Assembly: GCF_030317145.1 (NCBI RefSeq)
Contig: NZ_JASZYE010000001.1
Coordinates: 310,001 to 374,000 of the forward strand
Direction: 5' to 3'
DNA: 64,000 nucleotides
From: Variovorax flavidus
GTDB taxonomy: Bacteria > Pseudomonadota > Gammaproteobacteria > Burkholderiales > Burkholderiaceae_C
The notes under the pieces are model-generated. The model did no database searches. It was given only the letters and a program-made list of their open reading frames with translations, and was not told the DNA's origin. Shown in pieces: positions 11,421 to 22,380 of the stretch; position 1 is the stretch's first letter, and each line of letters begins with the position of its first letter. The translations under genes and the position numbers were made by a program.

Positions 11421-12946
11421 GTCTTCGCGCCTGCCATGGCCAGGCCGATCGCCTCGCGGGTCCACGCCGACGCAGCGCGCGGCTCGCCCAACTGGCCCCC
11501 GTGCATCACGGCGACGCGATCGCCCAGCGTCAACACTTCGTCGAGGTCGTCCGAAATCAGCAGCACCGCCGCGCCGGCGTCACGCGCCGCGACCAGTTGC
11601 TGCTGCACGTAAGCCACCGCACCGATGTCCAGCCCCCAGGTCGGCTGGTGCGCGACGATGAGCCGTGGAATGCGGCGCTGCGCGGGCGCGGATGCCGGCG
11701 CAAGCAGCGCCCGCCCGAGAATGAGCTTCTGCATGTTGCCGCCTGAGAGCGCGCGTGCGGGCGATTCCAGCCCGGCGCCGCGCACGTCGTAGGCCTTCTC
11801 CACGCTGCGCGCATGCGCCTTCGCCGCGCCGCGCCGAACCCAGAGCCAGCGCGAGAACGCCCGGCTGCGCAGCCGCTCCGAAACGGCGTTCTCCCACACC
11901 GGCAGATCACCCACCACGCCGACCGCATGCCGGTCTTCGGGGATGCGCGCCACGCCGCGTTGCACCAGCCGGGCCGGCGAGGCGGGCAGCTCGCGCCCCA
12001 TCAGCGTGACCGTGCCTGCAATCGCGCGCCGCGTGCCGCTCAGCAACTCCGCCAGCGCCACCTGCCCGTTGCCGGAGACACCCGCAATGGCGGTGATCTC
12101 GCCGGCCTTGAGGGTGAGTGTCACGTCCTGCAGCCGATCGTGTCCGCCGCCGGCGGTCCTCACGTGGTCCAGCACGCAGACCGCATCCCCGACCCGCGAG
12201 GCGGGACGCCGCACCGTGCCTTCGATCGCGTGCCCGACCATCCACAGCGCCAGTTGCGCCTGCGTGGTGTCGCCGGTGCGCGCCTCGGCCACCAGCCTGC
12301 CGCCGCGCAGCACGGCGACGCGGTGCGATACGCGCAGCACCTCGGCCAGCTTGTGGCTGATGAAGATGATCGACAGGCCCTGCGCCACCATCTGCGCCAG
12401 CGTGTGAAACAGCGCCTCGCTCTCCTGCGGCGTGAGCACGGCCGTGGGTTCGTCGAGGATCAGGATGCGCGCATCGCGGTAAAGCGCCTTGAGGATCTCC
12501 ACGCGTTGACGCTCGCCGACGGACAAGCTGCCTACCAGCGCATCCGGCTGCACCGGCAGTCCGAAGCGCTGTGCCACGTCAAGCAGCTTGGCGCGTGCCG
12601 TGCTGCGGCGCGAGAAGGGCTGCCACAGCGACTCCGTGCCCATCAACACGTTGTCCAGCACGCTGAGGTTGTCGGCCAGCGTGAAATGCTGGTGCACCAT
12701 GCCGATGCCTGCGGCCAGCGCCGCCTTCGGATTGCCTGGTGCGAGCGGCCGGCCGAACACGTCGATGCTGCCTTCGTCGGCCACGTAGTGCCCGAACAGG
12801 ATGGACATCAGCGTCGACTTGCCCGCGCCGTTCTCGCCGAGCAGCGCCAGCACCTCGCCCGCCTGCAGGTCGAGCGAGATGCCGTCATTGGCCACCAGTG
12901 CGCCGAAGCGCTTGGTGATGCCGCGCAGCGCGAGGACTTGGGCCAA
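11417..12946 (-). CDS. Nucleoside/base ABC transporter ATP-binding protein (double)
   Basis: A 509-residue fused ATPase with two nucleotide-binding domains, as in simple-sugar and BMP transporters. Domain 1 has Walker A GENGAGKST, signature LSVGERQRVEI and Walker B ILILDEPTAVLT. Domain 2 has the degenerate Walker A usual for this family (GVSGNGQVAL) and the signature LSGGNMQKLI. It energises the two permeases encoded next and lies 23 bases after the binding-protein gene. Confidence 0.92.
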   Translation of the reverse strand: MAQVLALRGITKRFGALVANDGISLDLQAGEVLALLGENGAGKSTLMSILFGHYVADEGSIDVFGRPLAPGNPKAALAAGIGMVHQHFTLADNLSVLDNVLMGTESLWQPFSRRSTARAKLLDVAQRFGLPVQPDALVGSLSVGERQRVEILKALYRDARILILDEPTAVLTPQESEALFHTLAQMVAQGLSIIFISHKLAEVLRVSHRVAVLRGGRLVAEARTGDTTQAQLALWMVGHAIEGTVRRPASRVGDAVCVLDHVRTAGGGHDRLQDVTLTLKAGEITAIAGVSGNGQVALAELLSGTRRAIAGTVTLMGRELPASPARLVQRGVARIPEDRHAVGVVGDLPVWENAVSERLRSRAFSRWLWVRRGAAKAHARSVEKAYDVRGAGLESPARALSGGNMQKLILGRALLAPASAPAQRRIPRLIVAHQPTWGLDIGAVAYVQQQLVAARDAGAAVLLISDDLDEVLTLGDRVAVMHGGQLGEPRAASAWTREAIGLAMAGAKT

Positions 12947-12969
12947 GAAGTGCTACTTGGGCGTGGACT

Positions 12970-13971
12970 TCACTTCGCGGTGGATTTGGGCTGGCTGTCG
13001 TCCACTTTCACGGTGAACTTGCCCGACAGGATGTCCGCCTGCTTCGCCTTGACCTTGGCGGCGATGTCGGCCGGCACCTTGCTCTCGAAAGTGCCCAACG
13101 GCGCCAACTCGGAGCCCTTGTGCTTCATCATCGAATACTGGCCGTAGTCCTCGGCGGTGAACTTGCCTTCCTTGACCAATTTGATCGCGCGGTCGGCCGA
13201 AGGCTCGAAGTTCCAGAGTGCGGAGGCAACCACCGTGTCCGGGTACTTGTCCTGCGTGTTGATCACGTTGCCGATCGCGAGCTTGCCTTTTTCCTTGGCC
13301 GCGTCGCTCACGCCGAAGCGCTCGGCGTAGAGGACGTCTACGCCCTTGTCGATCATCGCGAAAGCCGCTTCCTTGGCCTTCGGCGGGTCGAACCAGCTGT
13401 TGATGAAGCTCACGCTGAACTCCACCTTCGGGTTCACTTCCTTGGCGCCGGCCATGAAGGCGTTCATCAGGCGATTCACCTCCGGGATAGGGAAGCCGCC
13501 GACCATGCCGATCTTGTTCGTCTTGGTCATGCCTCCGGCGACCATGCCCGAGAGATAGGCCGGCTCCTGGATGTAGTTGTCGAACACCGAGAAGTTCGGC
13601 GCCTGCGGCTTGAGCGACGATCCCATCAGGAAGGCCGTCTTCGGAAAGTCCTTCGCGACCTTGCGCGCCGCCGCTTCGACGCCGAACACCTCGCCCAGGA
13701 TCAGCTGGTTGCCCGCCGTCGCGTACTCGCGCATCACGCGCTCGTAGTCGGCGTTGGCAACGTTCTCGGTCGCCGTGTATTCGATCTCCCCACGCGCCTC
13801 TGCCGCCTTCAGCGCCTTGTGGATCCGCCCCACCCATTGCTGCTCGAAAGGCACGGTGTAGACCGCCGCCACCTTGAGCTTGGCCTGCGCCAGTGCGAGA
13901 CCCGGCGCTCCCGCCGCGAACGCCGCGGCAATGGCAACCGAACGAATGATCAACTGACGGCGAACGATCAC
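12970..13971 (-). CDS. BMP-family (PnrA-like) ABC substrate-binding protein
   Basis: Periplasmic ligand-binding protein of the basic membrane protein family, known members of which bind nucleosides. The 333-residue product has a signal peptide ending at L-A-L-A-Q-A, then KVAAVYTVPFEQQWVGRIH and the conserved GMVAGGMTKTNKIGMVGG block. The start codon is GTG at 13971 with AGGAG 7 bases upstream. No lipobox Cys is present, so it is probably soluble in the periplasm. It is first among the transporter genes and is separated from upp by a repeat element. Confidence 0.9.
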   Translation of the reverse strand: MIVRRQLIIRSVAIAAAFAAGAPGLALAQAKLKVAAVYTVPFEQQWVGRIHKALKAAEARGEIEYTATENVANADYERVMREYATAGNQLILGEVFGVEAAARKVAKDFPKTAFLMGSSLKPQAPNFSVFDNYIQEPAYLSGMVAGGMTKTNKIGMVGGFPIPEVNRLMNAFMAGAKEVNPKVEFSVSFINSWFDPPKAKEAAFAMIDKGVDVLYAERFGVSDAAKEKGKLAIGNVINTQDKYPDTVVASALWNFEPSADRAIKLVKEGKFTAEDYGQYSMMKHKGSELAPLGTFESKVPADIAAKVKAKQADILSGKFTVKVDDSQPKSTAK

Positions 13972-14041
13972 AGTGCTTCTCCTCAGGTTATGAATTCGTC
14001 AAGGCAAGAAAACAGGCGCGCCCATTCGTGAAATGCCGTGG

Positions 14042-14124
14042 AACCGGCTCCGCCGGGCCACAGGCGTTGCCCCCGGCAGGGGGAAGGCGAAGCGACACGA
14101 AGTGCGCGCAGCCTGGGGGCGAGT
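14042..14124 (-). repeat. Intergenic two-hairpin repeat, copy B
   Basis: Read on the minus strand this element shows the same order as copy A at 4543-4620: CCCCCAG, CACTTCGTGT, a C-run/G-run hairpin with TGC in the loop, and CCGGCGGAGCCGG. It fills the gap between upp and the BMP binding-protein gene inside the operon. It could form RNA hairpins that adjust expression of the downstream transporter genes, but no T tract makes it a classical terminator. Confidence 0.75.
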
Positions 14125-14754
<630 letters not shown>

Positions 14755-14808
14755 GGGTGGTCGAGAAGCGGCTGGGCGTTCTTGTCGTTGTGAAAAAGTG
14801 GGTGGAGT

Positions 14809-16214
14809 CTAGAAGACGGTGCCGTCGCTTTCGATGCGCAGGGGCGGCGCACCATCACGCAAGCGCTGTGCCATGACGCGCCCGGCAGCCCAGGTTCCGC
14901 CTTCGAGCACGCGCGCCAGGGGCAGGTCTTCCTCGCTCCGGCCGAGCACTTTGCGCACCCGGGGCGCCAGTTCGTCGAGCAGGGCGATGGTGAGAGCGCG
15001 CCATTCGACGATGAACTCGTCGCTCACCTTCCAGTCGCGCTGGAGAAAGGCTGGGTCCTTCGGCACGATCATCCCGCTGTCGATCAGCAGGCCGCCGTTG
15101 CGGTATTCGGGCAGCGCGGTCAGTGCTTCCAGATGGCGCACCTTGACACCCGCCCATTCGAAGGGCTCGAGCATCGAGTAGGTGAGCCACTGCGAGAGCT
15201 TGTGGAAGGGCATCCAGCCCCGGGTCAACCCCGGCCCCGGCACGCCGCTGTGTCGCCAGCAGTCGCCCAATGCGAGCGCCGGGTCGCCGGTGCTGATACC
15301 GCCGGGCGCGTCGCTGCCGTCGGCGGCGATGCTGTCGATCGCGTTGGAGGCCGGCCAGATGCCGGAGAGCGAATCGAGCAACAGTGACAGGATTTCGTGC
15401 GCCGTGACTTCGGCAGTCGGTGGCGCGGCCGGACCGTAAGGGCCGACCAACGCGTCGAACAGGCCGCCGGGCCGCCCCTCATCGCCAAAGACTTCGGGCT
15501 GTTCGCTCATCGCTTCGCCAAGCCGGCGCAGCAGCGTGGCGCGGCCCGTGAGCCCGACCAGGGGATTGACCGCGTTGACCTGGAAGGCATCGCCGAGCCG
15601 GTCAGTGACCAAGGCGCGCAGTCCGGCGGAGTCGGCCTGCAGCGGTTGCGCGGGATTCGACGAGAACAGGCCGCTCGTGAAGGCATGGAAGCTCGCGACG
15701 CCCAGCCCTTCTGAGCGCGTGAAGCGCTGGCCTGTAGCTGCCTCGATGTAGTGCCAGTCGGGGCCGGCGCCGGCGTCGAGCAGCACGCTCACCAGCACGA
15801 GGTCGATGTGCGCGCGGGCGCGCTGGCTGGCGGTCGCGTTGCCCAGCAGCTCGTCGAGCATCCTGACCCGGTTCACGCCGCCCGCTTCGAAGTGGCGCCA
15901 GCGGCTGTGGTACGGGATGGGGCTCCACGGGTAGCGATCGCGTGTCACCTCGGCCACCGTGCGCGCCGTGTCTTCCATGGCATCGTCCGCGCCGATCGTG
16001 AACCACTGCGATTCGCCCGCACGCGCGCGCGCCAGCAATGCCGCGGCGCGGCTGCGCACCGCCTGCGTCGTGCGCAAGTAGGCGGCAGCGCCAGCCGGGT
16101 GGTCGGTGTCCTGGACGAATTCGGCTGCCGGGTCGACATGCCCCTCGGGGTCGGCGCTGCGCACCGCAGGATTGGATGTGGGCCTGTCCGGGTCCAGCCC
16201 GTAGTTGTCCTTGC

Positions 16215-16218
<4 letters not shown>
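14809..16218 (-). CDS. urc4: URC4/Urg3 family protein (DUF1688), uracil catabolism
   Basis: A 469-residue protein of the DUF1688 family, known from yeast as Uracil Catabolism 4, whose biochemical activity is not settled. Family features seen: RYPWSPIPYHSRWRHFEAGG, the GVASFHAFTSGLFSS block, DALVGPYGP, and the C-terminal GGLLIDSGMIVPKDP and EWRALTIALLDELAP segments. There is no signal peptide or membrane segment, so it is cytosolic. It overlaps URC1 by 4 bases (ATGA), which implies coupled synthesis of the two. It presumably acts on the UMP-derived intermediate made by its neighbours; that step is an inference. Confidence 0.88.
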
Positions 16219-17576
<1,358 letters not shown>

Positions 17577-17596
17577 TGCAGGCCCTCAAAAACCGC

Positions 17597-17625
17597 AATG
17601 TACCGACGGCTCCCACAACTGGCAA
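17597..17625 (-). promoter_or_regulatory. Sigma-70 promoter of the URC operon
   Basis: On the minus strand TTGCCA (17625-17620) and TACATT (17602-17597) are separated by exactly 17 bases. Transcription would start near 17590, about 14 bases before the URC1 ATG at 17576, leaving room for the GAGGG ribosome site. No second strong promoter is visible inside the operon. Confidence 0.6.
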
Positions 17626-17710
17626 GCAACCGCATACGCCATTCGTCGTAATGCACCGCGGAGTCTGGGCGACGGCACAATCCGCCGGATCTCATTTTCT
17701 GGATTTGCCT

Positions 17711-17736
17711 GTAACCGGCCGACTCGAAAGCACGAA
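17711..17736 (+). promoter_or_regulatory. ECF sigma (SigF-type) autoregulated promoter
   Basis: GTAACC (17711-17716) is followed after exactly 16 bases by CGAA (17733-17736). This equals the promoter reported for the Caulobacter SigF/NrsF system (GTAACC-N16-CGAA). It sits directly before the sigma gene, so the factor probably drives its own transcription. The -10 element overlaps the ATG at 17736, which means translation must start at the later ATG 17754. Confidence 0.65.
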
Positions 17737-17753
17737 TGACCAGTGGGAGCCCG

Positions 17754-18305
17754 ATGGCGAAGAGCGACGCGGAGCGGGTGTTGCACGACCTGTTCTTGCG
17801 CGGACTCGACGGCGATGCGGTCGCTTATCGCGCATTCCTCCAGAAGCTCAGCACGCACCTTCGCGCGTTCCTCGCCAGGCGCCTGTTCGGCTGGCCTGAT
17901 GAAGTGGAAGATCTCGTTCAGGAATGCCTTCTCGCCATGCATAACCAGCGCCACACCTACCAGAGCGACCAGCCGCTGACGGCCTGGGTGCATGCGATCG
18001 CGCGCTACAAGATGATCGACCTGCTGCGCGCCAAGTCAGGCCGCGAGGCGCTGCATGAGCCGCTGGACGACGACCTCGCCGTCTTCGCCGAATCGGCGAC
18101 CGAAGCGAGCGATGCGCGCCGCGACGTCGCGGGCCTGCTCGACACGCTGCCGGACCGCCACCGCCTGCCCATCGTGCACGTGAAACTCGAAGGGCTCTCG
18201 GTCGCGGAGACCGCGAAACTGACCGGCATGTCGGAGTCGGCGGTCAAGGTGGGCATCCACCGCGGCCTCAAGGCGCTGGCGCGGAAGATCAAGGAGTCCA
18301 CGTGA
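17754..18305 (+). CDS. RNA polymerase ECF sigma factor (SigF/ECF16-like)
   Basis: A 183-residue extracytoplasmic-function sigma factor. Region 2 spans about residues 15-95 with [18 protein letters not shown] and the -10 recognition helix [20 protein letters not shown]. Region 4 spans about 120-180 with the helix-turn-helix [20 protein letters not shown]. The ATG at 17754 has GGGAG 4 bases upstream; the alternative ATG 17736 lies on the predicted -10 box. It overlaps the downstream NrsF gene by 4 bases (GTGA), the normal sigma/anti-sigma arrangement. In relatives such systems answer metal or redox stress; the signal here is unknown. Confidence 0.9.
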   Translation: MAKSDAERVLHDLFLRGLDGDAVAYRAFLQKLSTHLRAFLARRLFGWPDEVEDLVQECLLAMHNQRHTYQSDQPLTAWVHAIARYKMIDLLRAKSGREALHEPLDDDLAVFAESATEASDARRDVAGLLDTLPDRHRLPIVHVKLEGLSVAETAKLTGMSESAVKVGIHRGLKALARKIKEST

Positions 18306-18943
18306 AGACCGACGACTTTGTCGCGATGCTCGCCACCGGCGCCCAGCCGGTGCCACGGCGTGCTGCTTCGCGCAGGATGTCCATCGCACTCCTGGTGGGC
18401 CTGCCGCTGTCCTTCGCGTGGATGTTGCTCGTCTATGGCATGCGGCGCGACATCGCCCAGGTGATGTTCTGGCCCATGTTCTGGGTCCGCATGCTGCTGC
18501 CGGTCTGCGTGGCGATCACGGGCTTCGTGATCGTGCAGCGACTGGCGCGACCCGGCGTACCGGTCCGCCGGGCCTGGTTGGGGCTCGTCGCGCCATTGGC
18601 CGTCATCTGGGTGATGGCGGCCGCGATGCTGTTGTCATCGCCTGCGGACGAGCGTCCGACGCTGATCATGGGGCAGACGTGGCGCACCTGCGCAATGAAC
18701 ATCGCGATGATTTCCCTGCCGGTGTTCGTCGCCGCCCTGGTCGCACTGAAGGGGCTCGCGCCGACACGGCCCGCACTCGCGGGGGCCGCTGCGGGCGCGA
18801 TGGCGGGTGGAGCGGGCGCTGCCGTCTACGCCCTGCATTGCCAGGAACTGGCCGCGCCCTTCCTGGCGGTCTGGTACGTCGCGGGCATTTCGTTGCCGGT
18901 GCTGGTGGGTGCCCTGATCGGTCCCCGGATTCTTCGCTGGTAG
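18302..18943 (+). CDS. NrsF-family (DUF1109) membrane anti-sigma factor
   Basis: A 213-residue protein with a short cytosolic N-terminus ([20 protein letters not shown]) and six hydrophobic segments, the pattern of NrsF proteins that hold ECF sigma factors at the membrane. Conserved family features are the N-terminal LATG.QPVP motif and Cys residues in TWRTCAMN and ALHCQELA, which are candidates for metal or redox sensing. The start is GTG within the sigma stop codon. The usual target genes of such systems (DUF2282/DUF692 proteins) are not next to it, so the regulon lies elsewhere. Confidence 0.85.
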   Translation: MKTDDFVAMLATGAQPVPRRAASRRMSIALLVGLPLSFAWMLLVYGMRRDIAQVMFWPMFWVRMLLPVCVAITGFVIVQRLARPGVPVRRAWLGLVAPLAVIWVMAAAMLLSSPADERPTLIMGQTWRTCAMNIAMISLPVFVAALVALKGLAPTRPALAGAAAGAMAGGAGAAVYALHCQELAAPFLAVWYVAGISLPVLVGALIGPRILRW

Positions 18944-18969
18944 CCCCGGGCCTCTCCCCCTGACCTGAC

Positions 18970-19443
18970 TCAGTCCGGCAAGGGCAGGGCGCTGGTGCAC
19001 TTGAACTCGTCGAGGCAGACGCTCGAGCGCACCCCGTCGACGCCCGGCAGCCGCATCAGCTTGTCGATCAGGAACTGCGACAGGCCCTTCAGGTCCCGCG
19101 TGATGACCTTGATGACGAAGTCGTAGTCGCCGGTGATCGAGTAGCACTCCAGCACCTCCGGCAGGTCGGTGACGACGTCGGTGAACTTCGTCAGGTCACG
19201 GATGTGGCCCTTTTCCATGGCGATGAGGATGAACGCGACGACGTGCAGATCCAGTCGGGCGGCGTTCAGGCGCGTCTCGTAGCGCGCGATGAACCCTGCC
19301 TCCTCCAGCCGCCTGTGGCGGCGATGGCACTGCGCGGGTGACAGGCCGGCCGCGGCGGCCACCTCCAGGTTGGACGCGCGTCCGTGCTCCTGCAGGAAGC
19401 CAAGGATCTTGCGGTCGATGCGGTCGAAATCGGGGTCTTGCAA
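18970..19443 (-). CDS. Lrp/AsnC-family transcriptional regulator
   Basis: A 157-residue regulator with an N-terminal winged helix (DRIDRKILGFLQEHGRA, then NLEVAAAAGLSPAQCHRRHR) and a C-terminal RAM ligand-binding domain (VLECYSITGDYDFVIKVITR). It is divergent from an ABC importer and amino acid dehydrogenase operon, so it most likely controls that operon in response to the amino acid taken up. The 205 bases between the two genes would hold the operator; no clear palindrome was recognised there. It converges with the NrsF gene. Confidence 0.92.
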   Translation of the reverse strand: MQDPDFDRIDRKILGFLQEHGRASNLEVAAAAGLSPAQCHRRHRRLEEAGFIARYETRLNAARLDLHVVAFILIAMEKGHIRDLTKFTDVVTDLPEVLECYSITGDYDFVIKVITRDLKGLSQFLIDKLMRLPGVDGVRSSVCLDEFKCTSALPLPD

Positions 19444-19648
19444 GTTCGTCTCCTGGTATGGCGGATTGGCGAAATTATGTTGCTCTTCCGAGGGTTCGCC
19501 CCGACGCGCGATGAAAGCAGATTCTCCGCGCCAAAAATCACACTTATGCCCCTGGAACGCGGTCTACCGCCGCGGACCTGGCAGGCACCCGACCGGGGTG
19601 TCCGTCGCAAATTGAACCCTGCCGACTATTTCTCATCAGGACCCCACA

Positions 19649-20626
19649 GTGAAATATCCTTTCTTGCGTTCTTCCCTGACCCTGCTGGCCGTTGCGCTCG
19701 CCGGCGCTGCCGCCCCCAGCCACGCCACCGACAAGACGGTGTCGGTGGCAGTCACCTCGATCGTCGAACACAAGGCGCTGGACGCCGTGCGCGACGGCGT
19801 CAAGGACGAGCTGAAGTCGGCCGGCTTCGAAGCCGGCAAGAACCTGAAGTACGAATACCAGAGCGCGCAAGGCAACAACGGCACAGCGGCGCAGATCGCC
19901 CGCAAGTACGTTGGCGAGCGGCCGGACGTCATCGTCGCGATCGCCACGCCGTCGGCCCAGGCCGTGGTGGCCGCGAGCAAGGACATCCCTGTTGTCTACA
20001 GCGCGGTCACCGACCCGGTCGCCGCCAAGCTGGTGAAGGGCTGGGAGGCCTCGGGCACCAACGTCACCGGCGTGTCCGATCTCTCGCCGCTGGACAAGCA
20101 CCTGGAACTGATCAAGCGGGTCGTGCCCAACGCCAAGCGCGTCGGCGTGATCTACAGCCCGGGCGAAGCCAATTCGGTGTCGATCATCGAGGCGCTGAAG
20201 AAGGCCATGCCGGCTGCCGGCATGACCCTGGTGGAGGGCGCCGCGGCGCGCACCGTCGACGTGGCCAGCGCGGCCCAGAGCCTGGTCGGCAAGGTCGACG
20301 TCATCTATGCACCCACGGACAACAACGTGATGTCGGCGTTCGAGGGCATCGTCAAGGTCGCGCAGCAGGCCAAGATTCCCGTGGTCGCGGCGGACACCGA
20401 CGCGGTCAAGCGCGGCGCGGTCGCGGCATTGGGCCTCAACTACTACGACATCGGCCACCAGACCGGCAAGATCGTGGTGCGCATTCTCCAGGGCCAGGCG
20501 CCTGGGACGATCGCCTCCCAGACCAGCAGCACCTTCGAGCTGCACGTCAATCCGGCCGCCGCGCTGAAGCAAGGCGTGACGCTGCCGGACGAGCTGGTCA
20601 AGTCCGCTCAAGTCGTCGTCAAGTAA
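19649..20626 (+). CDS. ABC transporter substrate-binding protein (TrpX-like)
   Basis: A 325-residue periplasmic protein of the PF04392 type. The signal peptide ends at S-H-A; the mature part begins TDKTVSVAVTSIVEHKALDA and contains PDVIVAIATPSAQAV, KRVGVIYSPGEANSV and the C-terminal NPAAALKQGVTLP block typical of TrpX proteins. The start is GTG with AGGA 8 bases upstream. It is first of four genes: permease, ATPase and amino acid dehydrogenase follow. Aromatic or branched amino acids are plausible ligands from the context. Confidence 0.87.
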   Translation: MKYPFLRSSLTLLAVALAGAAAPSHATDKTVSVAVTSIVEHKALDAVRDGVKDELKSAGFEAGKNLKYEYQSAQGNNGTAAQIARKYVGERPDVIVAIATPSAQAVVAASKDIPVVYSAVTDPVAAKLVKGWEASGTNVTGVSDLSPLDKHLELIKRVVPNAKRVGVIYSPGEANSVSIIEALKKAMPAAGMTLVEGAAARTVDVASAAQSLVGKVDVIYAPTDNNVMSAFEGIVKVAQQAKIPVVAADTDAVKRGAVAALGLNYYDIGHQTGKIVVRILQGQAPGTIASQTSSTFELHVNPAAALKQGVTLPDELVKSAQVVVK

Positions 20627-20641
20627 GCGGGCGTCGCCAAC

Positions 20642-21571
20642 ATGTCGCTCATTGCCTCCCTCGGTGCGATCGAGATCGGGCTGATCTTCGGGCTGGTGGC
20701 CCTGGGGGTCTTCCTCTCGTTCCGCATCATCAACTTCCCCGACCTGACGGTCGATGGCAGCTTCCCGCTCGGCGGTGCCGTTGCCGCGGCGCTGATCGTG
20801 GCGGGCTGGAATCCCTTCGCCGCGACGGCGGCGGCGATTGCGGCCGGCGCGCTCTCCGGCTACCTCACCGCATGGCTCAACGTGCGGCTGCGCATCATGC
20901 AGCTGCTCGCCAGCATCCTGGTGATGATCGCGCTCTATTCGGTGAACCTGCGCGTCATGGGCAAGCCCAACATCGCGCTCATCGACGAGCCGACGGTCTT
21001 CAGCATGGTCGCGTTCGGCGGCATGCCCGACTACGTGCTCAAGCCGCTGGTGCTGCTCGTGATCGTGGTTGCGGCCAAGGTGCTGCTCGATCTCTTCTTT
21101 GCATCGGAAGCCGGACTGGCCATGCGTGCCACGGGCGGCAATCCGCGTATGGCGCGCGCGCAGGGCATCTCGACCGACCGGCAGACGGTGTGGGGCCTGG
21201 CGCTGTCCAACGGGCTTGTTGCGCTGGCCGGCGCACTCTTCGTGCAAAGCCAGGGCGGCGCCGACATCTCGATGGGCATCGGGACGATCGTCGTCGGCCT
21301 CGCGGCGGTGATCATCGGCGAGACCATCCTGCCGGCACGCAGCCTGGTCATCACGACGCTGGCCTGTGTCCTCGGGGCGGTCCTCTACCGCTTTTTCATC
21401 GCGCTCGCGCTGAACAGCGATTTCATCGGCCTGAAGGCCCAGGACCTCAACCTGGTGACCGCCGTGCTGGTCGCGTTCGCGCTGCTCGTTCCCACCTACA
21501 AGCGCAAGCTGGCCGCACTCAGGCCGGGCGCCGGCCGGATCGCGGCCGCCACGGTCAAGGAGGCCCGCTGA
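20642..21571 (+). CDS. ABC transporter permease (TrpY-like)
   Basis: A 309-residue membrane protein with about eight hydrophobic segments and the family block FRIINFPDLTVDGSFPLGGA, characteristic of the permease partner of PF04392 binding proteins. It lies 15 bases after the binding-protein gene and its TGA overlaps the ATPase start by one base. The C-terminal KRKLAALRPG tail is basic and cytosolic. Confidence 0.88.
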   Translation: MSLIASLGAIEIGLIFGLVALGVFLSFRIINFPDLTVDGSFPLGGAVAAALIVAGWNPFAATAAAIAAGALSGYLTAWLNVRLRIMQLLASILVMIALYSVNLRVMGKPNIALIDEPTVFSMVAFGGMPDYVLKPLVLLVIVVAAKVLLDLFFASEAGLAMRATGGNPRMARAQGISTDRQTVWGLALSNGLVALAGALFVQSQGGADISMGIGTIVVGLAAVIIGETILPARSLVITTLACVLGAVLYRFFIALALNSDFIGLKAQDLNLVTAVLVAFALLVPTYKRKLAALRPGAGRIAAATVKEAR

Positions 21572-22365
21572 TGTTGCACGCCAAAGGCCTGGAGATCACG
21601 TTCAACCCCGGCACGCCGATCGAGAACCGGGTGCTGCGAGGGCTGGACCTGAAGATCCCGACGGGGCAGTTCGTCACCGTCATCGGCTCGAACGGGGCCG
21701 GCAAGTCGACCTTCCTGAATGCCGTCAGCGGGGACCTGATGGTCGATCGCGGCACCATCCGCATCGACGACGAAGACGTCACACGCCGCCCGGCGTGGGA
21801 GCGATCGAACCTCGTTGCCCGAGTCTTCCAGGACCCGATGGCCGGCACGTGCGAGGCGCTCACGATCGAGGAAAACATGGCGCTCGCCTGGAAGCGCGGT
21901 GCGCGTCGCACCTTCGGGTTCTCGCTGACGCGCAGCCTTCGCGAACTGTTTCGCGAGAAGCTCAGCATCCTCAACCTCGGACTCGAAAACCGGCTGGCCG
22001 ACCGCATGGGCTTGCTCTCCGGCGGGCAACGGCAGGCCGTCAGCCTGCTGATGGCGTCGCTGCAGCCGTCGCGCATCCTGCTGCTCGATGAGCACACGGC
22101 GGCCCTCGATCCGAAGACTGCCGCCTTCGTGCTCGAACTGACCGCCCGCATCGTCGAGGCAGGAAAGCTCACGGCCATGATGGTCACGCACAGCATGCGC
22201 CAGGCGCTCGACTACGGCTCACGCACGGTGATGCTGCACGAAGGCCGCGTGATCCTGGACGTGAGGGGAGAGGAGCGCGCCGGAATGGACGTGCCCGATC
22301 TCCTGCACATGTTCGAGAAGACGCGCGGCGAAAAGCTCGACGACGACAAATTGCTCCTGGCCTGA
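21571..22365 (+). CDS. ABC transporter ATP-binding protein (TrpZ-like)
   Basis: A 264-residue ATPase with Walker A GSNGAGKST, signature LLSGGQRQAVSLL, Walker B ILLLDEHTAALD and the H-loop MMVTHSMRQALDYGSR. The ATG overlaps the permease stop (TGATG) and AAGGAGG stands upstream, so this start is firm although a much longer frame is open. With the two preceding genes it forms a complete importer. Confidence 0.92.
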   Translation: MLHAKGLEITFNPGTPIENRVLRGLDLKIPTGQFVTVIGSNGAGKSTFLNAVSGDLMVDRGTIRIDDEDVTRRPAWERSNLVARVFQDPMAGTCEALTIEENMALAWKRGARRTFGFSLTRSLRELFREKLSILNLGLENRLADRMGLLSGGQRQAVSLLMASLQPSRILLLDEHTAALDPKTAAFVLELTARIVEAGKLTAMMVTHSMRQALDYGSRTVMLHEGRVILDVRGEERAGMDVPDLLHMFEKTRGEKLDDDKLLLA

Positions 22366-22380
22366 ATCTGAAAGACTGAG

